Shown here one piece after another: positions 1-10,942 of a stretch of 56,325 nucleotides of DNA. Location: contig MEED01000026.1 in NCBI GenBank assembly GCA_001724855.1, positions 1-56,325 of the forward strand. Reading direction: 5' to 3'. Both the position numbers and the translations under genes were made by a program. How positions within the stretch are numbered: position 1 is the stretch's first letter; each line of letters opens with the position of its first letter. The notes beneath the pieces were generated by a model. The model worked only from the letters and a program-made list of their open reading frames with translations. It had not been told where the DNA came from and searched no databases. This DNA comes from Lautropia sp. SCN 69-89. GTDB lineage: Bacteria; Pseudomonadota; Gammaproteobacteria; Burkholderiales; Burkholderiaceae_E.

Positions 1-54
1 CATCCCCTGACGGGCCAGCACTCGTATCTCCACCGCCTGCTCCTGGGTCAACAT
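1..54 (-). CDS. istA: IS21-family transposase IstA, N-terminal fragment
   Basis: Only the first 18 codons are in the window. They read MLTQEQAVEIRVLARQGM, which matches the conserved start of IstA proteins, just ahead of the helix-turn-helix that would follow. IstA is the DDE transposase of IS21 elements and works with the ATPase IstB. The frame is open to the window edge, so completeness cannot be judged. Confidence 0.75.
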   Translation of the reverse strand, partial: MLTQEQAVEIRVLARQGM

Positions 55-140
55 CGCTCGCGGCCCAAATACCGCGATCCTCCCCCAGGTGGGTCAGATT
101 TACTCCGACGAGGTGGGTCAGTCTTACATCGGCGCTAACA
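1..140 (-). mobile_element. IS21-family insertion sequence, terminal fragment
   Basis: This is one end of an IS21-type element; the rest lies outside the window to the left. The istA start lies 86 bp inside the end. Two direct 11-bp repeats (AGGTGGGTCAG at 87-97 and 111-121) lie between them, as is usual for the multiple terminal repeats of IS21 elements. Read on the minus strand the element would begin TGTTAGCGCC at 140, which has the 5'-TG expected for this family. The exact boundary is inferred, because the other end and any target duplication are not visible. Confidence 0.75.
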
Positions 141-326
141 CGGATTCTAGTCTCTGGTTCGCATCTCGGTTGGGGGTTCGTGTCTCATGCTTCATGGTTA
201 TTCGAATGCGCGTCCGGACGTGTTCTCGCTGCACGTGGCGGGGCTGCACATCGCGGGGTGACGCGCCGGGCCAGGCGGCGTATTCTGCCCATGCAGGACC
301 CCAGGGCCGTGCGTAGGGAGACGATC

Positions 327-539
327 ATGCCTGACCATGTCCATCCTCCCATTCCGGACGACGAGCGCGTCGCCTGCGAGGTGTGTCTGAAGGAGATTCC
401 GAGGTCCGAGGCCGCGGTGGCGGAGGTGGCCGACTACGTCGCCTACTTCTGCGGCCTCGACTGCTACGACAAGTGGCAGGCGAAAGGAAAGGCGCAGGGC
501 CGGGCGCGGGTTGCGCCACACAGGTCGACACCGGGGTAA
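327..539 (+). CDS. DUF3330-type small cysteine protein
   Basis: A 70-residue protein with a CEVC pair near residue 13 and an FCGLDCYDKW segment further on, so four cysteines are spaced like a small zinc-binding module. The layout fits the DUF3330 family as I recall it, which is often carried on transposons and resistance islands; its function is unknown. I chose the ATG at 327 because a purine-rich site (GGGAGACG) lies just upstream. In-frame starts further upstream would add low-complexity sequence. It sits between the IS21 end and the terminator of the oppositely oriented defence operon. I see no gene in 141-326 or 540-649. Confidence 0.6.
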   Translation: MPDHVHPPIPDDERVACEVCLKEIPRSEAAVAEVADYVAYFCGLDCYDKWQAKGKAQGRARVAPHRSTPG

Positions 540-649
540 GCGGCGGGCCGGGGGCGGTCCAGGCTTTGCGGATCCTGCGCGTGTCGTGGTCACGGTGCCC
601 CGCGTCCGTTCCGTCCGCGGGCCCGGTCCCCGCGTGAATTCCGCCCGGT

Positions 650-683
650 GAAAGCAAAACGGGCCACCCTTTCGGGTAGCCCG
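650..683 (-). terminator. Rho-independent terminator of the defence operon
   Basis: Read on the minus strand, the arms at 683-674 and 669-660 form a 10-bp GC-rich stem with one G-U or mismatch and a 4-nt loop. A T-rich run (TTTTGCTTT) follows at once. It lies 130 bp past the stop of the last gene of the operon (815) and is correctly oriented to end its transcription. Confidence 0.7.
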
Positions 684-814
684 CTTTGCGTTCAATGGTG
701 GCGGATGGTTGACCGCAGAACTGGGTCCTCGGTCAGCCAGTTCGGACCGGTGCTGGCGCCTGCAGACGACTACGGAACACCGACGAAATCGCCGTTGAGC
801 AGATCGACGGGAGA

Positions 815-2560
815 TCAAAGGACGCCCGCATCAGTGAGCTCCGCCATCAAGGCAATGGCCCGGTCACAGTCGTCGGCGAGGGCACGAAAGTGCGACTTCA
901 GATCGCCGTGTTTGGCAATCATCGCCTCACGGAGCGCCTTGGCATCAGAGCCGCCAGCGTGACCCTTCATCTTGCTGCGTAAGTCGTGCAGCGACTTCAG
1001 AGGTGCCACGACGGCTGTGGCTTCCTCTTCATTCACCTGCGCATGCAGAAGGACCTCGCTGATCAGTTTCAGGCTGCCCCATTGCGGTTCCACCGTGATG
1101 CCGGCCGCTTCGGCCTTCGACTTAAAGTAACTTCTGCTCAAGCCCTCGACGACCAACTGGTCGAGGGCCATCAATTCGTTTGCCCACTCTTCCTGGCTGG
1201 CCGTAACCGGGTAGTGCACGCGATCTGGCAGCTGTGGGTTTTTCAGGCTCCACCAGGTAATTCCTGCCCCGTTCAAGGCTTGGAGGCGTCTTTTCAGGCT
1301 TGCCAGCGGGTCCGGGGAGGTGTCCCACTGTGCCAAGAAGTCGGATTTGTAAGCCCGCGCTGAAATTCCCGCCTTGGGCGCTTCGTTGAACGACTTCCAG
1401 TAGAGTTGTTCCGCGTAGGGCAGGAGGTTGAGATCGCAGAGGTAGGCGTGGACTTGGTCTGCTTCGTTGATGTCGTAGCTCTTCAGGAACCACGCCCCAC
1501 GGCAGTGAATCGATCTTCCTTCGATCTGGTACTTATCCGGGTCTGCTTTGTATTTCAGCAGAACTTCTGGTCGGAAAAACGCGGGACTGGTTTGAAATGG
1601 CAGATCGGATTCGACGAAGTAGTTGCCGAGCTGGGCGGGATCGCATGAGCACTCGTGCACTACGCCGTGCTTCCAGTCCTGGGCTATGAAGGTGGCGTAC
1701 TTTTTTGGTTCGGGGGATTCCCACATCAGGCGTCGCCGCAGCCGTTCGTTGATGACAGGCGCGGTCACCTGAAATCCGCGCAGATAGCTTTCACGGCCCG
1801 TGTTGGCGCGACCACGGTAATATAGGCTTTCTTCGACGAGGCTGACATGTTCCTCGGGTCCATCACCCCAGCTGGTAAAGTTTCCGGGATCGAACCGGGT
1901 GGAATCGAACAGCAAAACGTACGACGATTCGAGCATCAAGAGCAGCACATCGAGGTCTTCGCGCTTGATCGTGACCACGCGACCATCTGACAATTTATGG
2001 ATACGCACAACTTCTTCGACATCACCGTTTTCGTCCAGCCGGCAATAGGCACTGCGTTCAGGCACTAGGTGCAGCCCCAAAAGGTGCGCAACCTTCTGCG
2101 AGAGTTCGACGTAGGTGCGGTCGTCTCGGTGGCCGTCAAATTCCCGGATGAAGAGCAACTGCTCCCCGTGCTCAAGCGTCTTCGAGCCGCAGCTGCTCAA
2201 AGGCGGCTCGATCCACATCTGCCGTTCCGATGCGCCTTCTCTATAGCCGTGGCACAGCCCCCAGGAGGAGCATGGGTTGCAGCTCCAGCCCAGCAGGTCA
2301 TCCACGTCGATTGGTGACACGGAGGATGAGGGCACCGCGATGCCATACAGAAAGCAATGCGTCAGTCCGGCATAGAGAACGACTTCATCGCGCTGGCGCT
2401 CGTCGCGCAGAAACGCAAGAAAGTCCTCCTGTTCAATCCACGCGCCGTACTCCTGGGATTGGCGGTCGGGTTTGGTGGCCATCTGGATCAGCGCCCTCGT
2501 GGTGGAACCCAGCGCGGGAAGTCCAGCTGTGGTCATAGGGGTTCTGGTTGGTTTGGCCAT
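815..2560 (-). CDS. Unrecognised 581-residue protein, last gene of the defence operon
   Basis: I do not recognise this protein. It is 581 residues, soluble and mixed alpha/beta in character, with no transmembrane segment. Notable are a cysteine cluster at C94, C97 and C103 inside a Trp- and Gly-rich stretch, a middle part rich in aromatic residues, and a helical, charged C-terminal third. No P-loop, DEAD-box, HNH or PD-ExK motif is evident. The start is supported by AGAGGAG about 6 nt upstream of the ATG at 2560. It begins 19 nt after the metallopeptidase gene on the same strand and ends before the terminator at 683-650. By position it is an accessory or independent defence component; that is inference only. 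Confidence 0.7.
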   Translation of the reverse strand: MAKPTRTPMTTAGLPALGSTTRALIQMATKPDRQSQEYGAWIEQEDFLAFLRDERQRDEVVLYAGLTHCFLYGIAVPSSSVSPIDVDDLLGWSCNPCSSWGLCHGYREGASERQMWIEPPLSSCGSKTLEHGEQLLFIREFDGHRDDRTYVELSQKVAHLLGLHLVPERSAYCRLDENGDVEEVVRIHKLSDGRVVTIKREDLDVLLLMLESSYVLLFDSTRFDPGNFTSWGDGPEEHVSLVEESLYYRGRANTGRESYLRGFQVTAPVINERLRRRLMWESPEPKKYATFIAQDWKHGVVHECSCDPAQLGNYFVESDLPFQTSPAFFRPEVLLKYKADPDKYQIEGRSIHCRGAWFLKSYDINEADQVHAYLCDLNLLPYAEQLYWKSFNEAPKAGISARAYKSDFLAQWDTSPDPLASLKRRLQALNGAGITWWSLKNPQLPDRVHYPVTASQEEWANELMALDQLVVEGLSRSYFKSKAEAAGITVEPQWGSLKLISEVLLHAQVNEEEATAVVAPLKSLHDLRSKMKGHAGGSDAKALREAMIAKHGDLKSHFRALADDCDRAIALMAELTDAGVL

Positions 2561-2579
2561 TCGTTCTCCTCTTGCCGCC

Positions 2580-3286
2580 TCAAAGCAGCGCCGCTTCCAG
2601 CCGCTGCTTGCGCTGTTCCCAGTCCGGCATCACATGCCCGAGCAGCTTGAAGAAGCGTGCATCGTGGTCGCGGTGTCTTGTGTGGCAAAGCTCGTGGGTC
2701 ACCACGTACTCGATGCAGGGGCGGGGGGCACGCACCAGGTTGAGGTTCAAGGTCATAGTGCCGGCGCGTGACAGACTGCCCCAGCGGGATTGCATGGCGC
2801 GCACGATGAGGCGCGGTTGCTCGACGCCTTTGAAGTGGAGCAGGCTGGCGTCCAGAACCTCAGTGAATACGGCTCGTGCCCGGTCGAGATACCAGCGGTG
2901 CAGCAATGTCTTGACGCGCTCTGGCTCCGGCTCGCCGGGCAGCGAGACCAGAAGCTGGCCGCGTGTGAGCTTGACGCTGGCCGAATCTCCCTCCGCCAGC
3001 TTCAGCCGGTACTGCCGGCCGAGATAGAGATGCGATTCCCCGTTGATGTACTGTCTTGCCGGTGTGCGGGGACGGTAACGCTCGAACTCGGCCAGTTGCC
3101 GGCTGATCCATGCAGCACGTTTTTGCACCCGCTCCGCAATCAGTGCCTCGGGGCAATCGACGGGCGCGCGCACCAGCACGCGGCTATCGGGGTGGACCTC
3201 GATGGCCAGGGTCTGCCGCGATGCCAGAAATCGCACCTCGTAGCGGATCGTGTCGGTGCCCCAGGTCAGCGTTCCGGTCATCGTCT

Positions 3287-3290
<4 letters not shown>
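2580..3290 (-). CDS. YgjP-type (DUF45) zinc metallopeptidase
   Basis: A 236-residue protein of the DUF45/YgjP family of predicted metal-dependent hydrolases. The zinc-binding signature HELCH is at residues 199-203, with a further histidine at 209, and the family's SRWGS motif is at 168-172. The N-terminal part is beta-rich and poorly conserved, as usual. Such genes are frequent companions of type I restriction genes, often right after hsdR, although their role there is not established. Here the ATG overlaps the hsdR stop by 4 nt (ATGA), which implies translational coupling. Confidence 0.88.
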
Positions 3291-6483
<3,193 letters not shown>

Positions 6484-6486
6484 ACC

Positions 6487-7326
6487 CTAAAGCGCCCAGG
6501 CGGGGTGCGTGACCGCGTTGTAGAAGTCGATGCACTCGGCATCGGGTGTGCGGCCCAGCCGCTCGCGCTTGGCATCGAGTCTGGTCACAAGACCGGCATA
6601 AAAGGCCTGCTCGCCCGCCCAGGCTTCCGGTTGTGTCGTGAGCTCCAGATGGCGGCGATACACATAACTCACGGCATCCGCCACCTGTACGAGCGAGGAG
6701 TGCTGCGACTTGATCGCAAAGGCGGTATTGATGATGTGGTCGAAGCGTTGGGGCTGTTTCAGCTCGCCCCACTGATTCTTGCCTTTGACCTTCTTCGTCT
6801 GCTGGTACAAGGCGTCGAACCACGGCTCGGCCAGATAGAGCCCGTCCGACACCTTGGGCATATGGGCCTTGTTGTCGTCGAAAATGAGGACGGTCAGCCC
6901 TTTGTTGTTGGACTTGCCCTGCATTTTCTTCTGGATGAGACCGCTGACGAACATCCCGTTGAGCGCCCAGTAATTTCCAGCGCATGGCGTGGTGTAAGTG
7001 CCGCTGGCGCAGGCCGCATTGAAGCGCTCGAACGACATCCCGAAGCCATAGATCGACGAGACTTCCGCAGCCAGCGCGCACATGTCGGTGAGGAACTGTT
7101 TGCGGTCGTCGGCAGAAACCGTATTCCAGCCGCCGCGGCCGTTGATGAAGGCTTTGGTTTTGAGCTCGTTCGGCGCGCCAGGGTGCTTGGCCAGAAAGAC
7201 AGCCAATTCCTGGTCGAAGCGGTTGGTGTACTTGCGCAGGCGGTAGGCATCGATCAGCAGGCCCGCCATGACGAATACATCACCTTCCTCGGTACTGCCG
7301 GATTCGTCGATATAGGCAAACTTCAT
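6487..7326 (-). CDS. DUF3800 domain protein
   Basis: A 279-residue protein that opens with YIDESGS at residues 5-11, the hallmark of the DUF3800 family. As I understand it, the family is predicted to have an RNase H-like fold, with the first acidic residues as candidate metal ligands. Further acidic patches (IFDDNKAH and QVADAVSYV) fit the same architecture. DUF3800 genes are common in defence and mobile-element neighbourhoods, but no defined activity is established. The gene starts 2 nt after sduA stops and ends 3 nt before hsdR starts, so it belongs to the operon. Confidence 0.85.
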   Translation of the reverse strand: MKFAYIDESGSTEEGDVFVMAGLLIDAYRLRKYTNRFDQELAVFLAKHPGAPNELKTKAFINGRGGWNTVSADDRKQFLTDMCALAAEVSSIYGFGMSFERFNAACASGTYTTPCAGNYWALNGMFVSGLIQKKMQGKSNNKGLTVLIFDDNKAHMPKVSDGLYLAEPWFDALYQQTKKVKGKNQWGELKQPQRFDHIINTAFAIKSQHSSLVQVADAVSYVYRRHLELTTQPEAWAGEQAFYAGLVTRLDAKRERLGRTPDAECIDFYNAVTHPAWAL

Positions 7327-7328
7327 GA

Positions 7329-8741
7329 TCAGCTCTCCGCCTCGGCCGCGCGCAGGAAGGCGCTCAGCTGTTTGAGTTTCTCCAGCAGCTCGTCGAAGGT
7401 TACGATCTCGACGTCCTTGGAATTGCGCCGGAACAGCTCGAAAGACTTCTTCCGGTCATCGCCATCGGGCGTCTTGCCAATCACGAGGCAGCAATGCACG
7501 GCATAGGACTCGATGTCGTAAAGCCGGGTGTTGTCCTTGATCTGGGCAATCTGCTTTTGAAACTGGTACTTCTGATCGAGCGCCTGATTGATCGAACCCG
7601 ACAGATCGGCCGATGGCGTATAAACGCCATCGCGAAATGGTGTCTTGTTGAGAATCGGCGTCTGTGACGTCTTGATCTCGAAGATTGCCGTGTTGTTGGT
7701 CAGGCTGTTCTTCACCAGAAAATCAGTGATCTTTTCCCCGTCGCCCGACAGCTTGCGTCCACCGACCGATGCCTGGTCCCGCACCTTGATCACGGGATAG
7801 CCGAAGGCCATGTTCAGAATGAAGGGGTTCTCGTTGAAGAATTCCTGCCAGTGACCTTCGTTCAGATTCTCGCCAAGCATCCCCTCATATCGGGTGATCA
7901 GGGCTTCAAGCGTCACCAGCTCGATGTCGCCGCGTAGCTTCGCCAGCTTCTCCGGCTGATCTTCAGCGATATCGGCGGCATGGCTGGTCAGGGTGCCAAT
8001 GACGGCGTTCTGATCCTCCTCGGACAGCTCCTGCTTGCCCTCCGCCACGGCGGTGAAGAGCTTGCGATAGGGGTGCCGGCCGGCTTTCGGTTCCTGCTTC
8101 GGCACCCCGAGCCGTTCCGCCAGGATGTTGTGGGCAGCAGTCCATTTCACGGCGCGGACAGCAGATTGCGCGTGGCGGTCAATCTTGTTCAGTTCGACGC
8201 GCGCCTGCTCGAAGTCCTGCGTGGAGATGTAGAAGATCCCGTCGCCGTCCTGGGTGGGACCGGTGGCGTGTTTGTCGGTGATGACTATTTCGCTGCAATC
8301 CGACAGCTCTTGCACCGCATCAATGATGAATCGGTACGGCTTCGCGAGGCCAAGCCCGTAGGCGTAGTCCTTGGTGAAAGTGGAGGGTAGATTCTCCAGG
8401 ACATCGCGCACGTCCTCCGGTGTCGAGTTCGCGTCCCAGCCGACCCCGGAGATGATGTCTGTGTCGTCGAGCGTGATGCGCTCGATCTGGCCATATTTCG
8501 GCTTGAGGAAATCGGATCGGTCGCCGAATGTGCTGATCGGATAGATCGTCAGAAAATTGTGCTGGCCGCTGATTTCCAGCAGCTTGGTTTTGTAGCGAGT
8601 AGCTTGCACCGGGTCGAGCCCAGCCTCCACCAGACTCCGCTCCGGCGGTACGAAGTAGACCTCGACGAAATTGGGATGGACCTCAGCGACCTCGAGGGTG
8701 CCATCGCGATCCGGGTCATGCTGCCGGAAACCGAGCGCCAT
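7329..8741 (-). CDS. sduA: Shedu-type anti-phage nuclease SduA (DUF4263)
   Basis: A 470-residue protein whose C-terminal half matches the Shedu/DUF4263 nuclease fold, a PD-(D/E)xK type. The motif residues are E295 (EGHWQEFF), D340 (ITDFL) and E355-I-K357 (FEIKTS). The first 280 residues form a separate, beta-rich regulatory part typical of longer Shedu proteins. Shedu acts as a stand-alone anti-phage system in other bacteria. Here it is embedded between hsdS and the DUF3800 gene. I chose the ATG at 8741, not the one 33 nt upstream, because it overlaps the hsdS stop as ATGA, like most junctions in this operon. All catalytic residues are present. Confidence 0.85.
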   Translation of the reverse strand: MALGFRQHDPDRDGTLEVAEVHPNFVEVYFVPPERSLVEAGLDPVQATRYKTKLLEISGQHNFLTIYPISTFGDRSDFLKPKYGQIERITLDDTDIISGVGWDANSTPEDVRDVLENLPSTFTKDYAYGLGLAKPYRFIIDAVQELSDCSEIVITDKHATGPTQDGDGIFYISTQDFEQARVELNKIDRHAQSAVRAVKWTAAHNILAERLGVPKQEPKAGRHPYRKLFTAVAEGKQELSEEDQNAVIGTLTSHAADIAEDQPEKLAKLRGDIELVTLEALITRYEGMLGENLNEGHWQEFFNENPFILNMAFGYPVIKVRDQASVGGRKLSGDGEKITDFLVKNSLTNNTAIFEIKTSQTPILNKTPFRDGVYTPSADLSGSINQALDQKYQFQKQIAQIKDNTRLYDIESYAVHCCLVIGKTPDGDDRKKSFELFRRNSKDVEIVTFDELLEKLKQLSAFLRAAEAES

Positions 8742-9973
8742 CAGTTGGCCTCCTCTTGAACGGGCAATAGCCACTCGCCCGTGAGCAACTTCTGCATCAG
8801 ACCGCGCTTCTGGGTCTTCAGCGCCGCGACGGTCTGGCCGAGAAGGTCGATCTCCTTGCGCAGGGCGTTGAGGTAACGCGCAATGGCGGTTTGCGTGCTG
8901 CTATCCGGTAGCGGAATGGTGATCGCGGCGAACTCCGAGAACGACACGGTCTCGCGGACACTGCCCTGGGCGCTGTTCTTGATGCGCTGGCGGGCTTCGT
9001 GGGAGTTCAGCCAGTGCAGGAAGTAGTCCGAATTGGCCTTGCTCTCGTCGAGTCGGAACACGACATACATCGGGCTGAGTACGCCATCGTCCCAGCCATC
9101 GAGGCGGGCGATGGAGCCGACATTGATGCGCGACGGGTTGTAGGCGTACTGCCCACGGTGCACCACCTTGTAGTTGGACAGGTCGGCGCTGGCGACACGG
9201 CGTTCGAACTGGTCTTCCGGGAGCACGAAGCCGCGCGAATTGGTCACGCTCAGCACACGGGCCTCGTTGCCGCCGCGATTGCGAGCGGAGACTTCCTCGG
9301 CAAAGGTGCCGACATGCACGTGCGGGTGGTGGCCCCGGCTGATCAGGCGCGACAGTTCGTGGCTGTAGTGCCGCTCCTTCGCCGCGATCAGTTGCTCGGT
9401 TTTCTGGATAGCGGTGTCCCAGGTCGACAGAAGGCTGGCAATCTCCTGCTGAAGTGCAAAGCTAGGCAATGGGACGCGTTGGCGCTTGAGGTTCGTTCCG
9501 TTGATTACAGGGACTGTGCCGTCATTGCAGAACCGTTGTAGGTCTTGAAAATCGAACCAGTAGTAAAGGTATTCGGCGGAACAAGAGTGTGTATCCCTCA
9601 CCGTAACAACGATTACGTTATCGTCCGTGAGGCTTGCGTATCGAAGGATGCGTTTGTTGTTGTTTCTTAGTGCTGCACCCACTCGCGGGAACACGATGCT
9701 TCCAGGTGGAAATGGTGTCGCGCCCATCTCTTCGAGGACAATGTCATCAACGTAATTGAGGGTCCTGTCGAGATACTTTGTATTTCCATGCGCGTTGAGG
9801 TCGCCGACCTTTACGTACAGCCATTTTCCTGTTGCTTGACCTTGATAGCTAGGACTGAAGGTGTAGCCCTGTTGCACCACTGCAATTTCGCCGAGCGGAT
9901 ATTCGTCGAGGTGGTGAGCTGTAGGTTGCCGAGTCGCGTTGTCTTTGTGCTCGGCGGTGGTTTCGAGCGTCAT
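8741..9973 (-). CDS. hsdS: Type I restriction-modification specificity subunit HsdS
   Basis: A 410-residue HsdS with the usual two-fold layout. The first target-recognition domain spans about residues 25-175 (GEIAVVQQGYTFSPSYQG), followed by a helical spacer (about 176-210, ALQQEIASLLSTWDTAI). The second domain spans about 220-370 and a terminal helix (TAIARYLNALRKEIDLL) ends in the QKLLTGEW motif seen at many HsdS C termini. It sets the bipartite recognition site for HsdM and HsdR; that site cannot be read from sequence alone. It overlaps rhuM upstream and sduA downstream by 4 nt each. Confidence 0.93.
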   Translation of the reverse strand: MTLETTAEHKDNATRQPTAHHLDEYPLGEIAVVQQGYTFSPSYQGQATGKWLYVKVGDLNAHGNTKYLDRTLNYVDDIVLEEMGATPFPPGSIVFPRVGAALRNNNKRILRYASLTDDNVIVVTVRDTHSCSAEYLYYWFDFQDLQRFCNDGTVPVINGTNLKRQRVPLPSFALQQEIASLLSTWDTAIQKTEQLIAAKERHYSHELSRLISRGHHPHVHVGTFAEEVSARNRGGNEARVLSVTNSRGFVLPEDQFERRVASADLSNYKVVHRGQYAYNPSRINVGSIARLDGWDDGVLSPMYVVFRLDESKANSDYFLHWLNSHEARQRIKNSAQGSVRETVSFSEFAAITIPLPDSSTQTAIARYLNALRKEIDLLGQTVAALKTQKRGLMQKLLTGEWLLPVQEEAN

Positions 9974-10942
9974 TTCTTCTTCCCCCGCCCTTTGCCTTCC
10001 AGCTGCCGCTCGGTCTGTTCCAGCGCCGCGATATCCTCCGCATCCGCCGCCAGCCGCGTCGCCTCGCGCCGTGCCGCGTCGAAACTCTCATAGCGCTCCA
10101 GCACCAGTTTCTCCGCTACATCCGCGCGCAGCTTGCCGGCGTGGGTCAGCACCTCGCGTTCGTTGAACTGCAGGAAGGCGTCGAGCTTGTCTTCCCAGTC
10201 GCGCATGGTCAGGGTGCGGCGGCGCTGGGCGGTCCAGGGCCTCGATCTCTTCGCGGCTCAGGTAGTTCTTGGCGATGGTGACGTCCTGCTTGCGCACCCG
10301 GCCGCCGGCCCAGTTGGTCAGGCCCATGTTGGGCAGGGCGGGGTCGGCGCGGCCGGCGATGAGTTCGGGTGCGGTGTGGCCGGTGACGGCCCAGAGCATT
10401 TTGTTCTGCACCTTCTTGAAGAACAGCTGGGCGGCCTCGGACCTGCTGTCGTAGTCCACGGCGGTGGCGTAGATGTCGCGGATCTTCTGGTAGAAGCGCT
10501 TCTCAGAGGCGCGGATGTCGCGGATGCGCGCCAGCAGCTCGTCGAAGTAGTCCCAGCCGCCGGGCTCCTTCAGGCGGGCGTCGTCCAGCACGAAGCCCTT
10601 GACCAGGTACTCGCGCAGGTGGGTGGTGGCCCACTGGCGGAACTGGGTGCCGCGCGGGGAGCGCACCCGGTAGCCGACGGCCAGGATCATGTCCAGGCTG
10701 TAAGCCATTGTTTTGTAGTTCTTTCCGTCACTGGCAGTTGTCAAGTATTCCTTGACGACTGCCGGCGACAGCTCGCCCTCGGCCAGGATGTTCTTGATGT
10801 GCAGGCTGACGTTCTGTTTGGACGTATCGAACAGGCTGGCCATTTCGAGCTGGGTGAGCCACACCGTGCCGCCCTCGGCACGCAGCTGGATGGCGGCGCT
10901 GCCGTCCTCGGCCGTGTAAAGGATCAGTTCGCCGCCGCTCAT
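9970..10942 (-). pseudogene. RhuM-family protein, interrupted by a frameshift
   Basis: The N-terminal 236 residues (10942 to about 10235) form a typical RhuM protein with a winged-helix-like start (VWLTQLEMASLFDTSKQN) and the long helical middle part. The C-terminal part (MRDWEDKLDAFLQFNEREVL onward, 10206 to 9970) is in another frame. The residues that family members carry between EEIEAL and the AQRRRTL-MRDWE segment are missing, so a short out-of-frame deletion is the simplest explanation. RhuM genes are frequent inserts in type I restriction operons; their role is unclear. The start overlaps the hsdM stop and the end overlaps the hsdS start, each by 4 nt, so the locus keeps its operon position despite the break. 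Confidence 0.83.

Noticed and set aside
198-818. 206-codon minus-strand frame after the defence operon terminator
   Set aside because: Runs through the terminator and opposite the DUF3330 gene with Arg/Pro-rich content.
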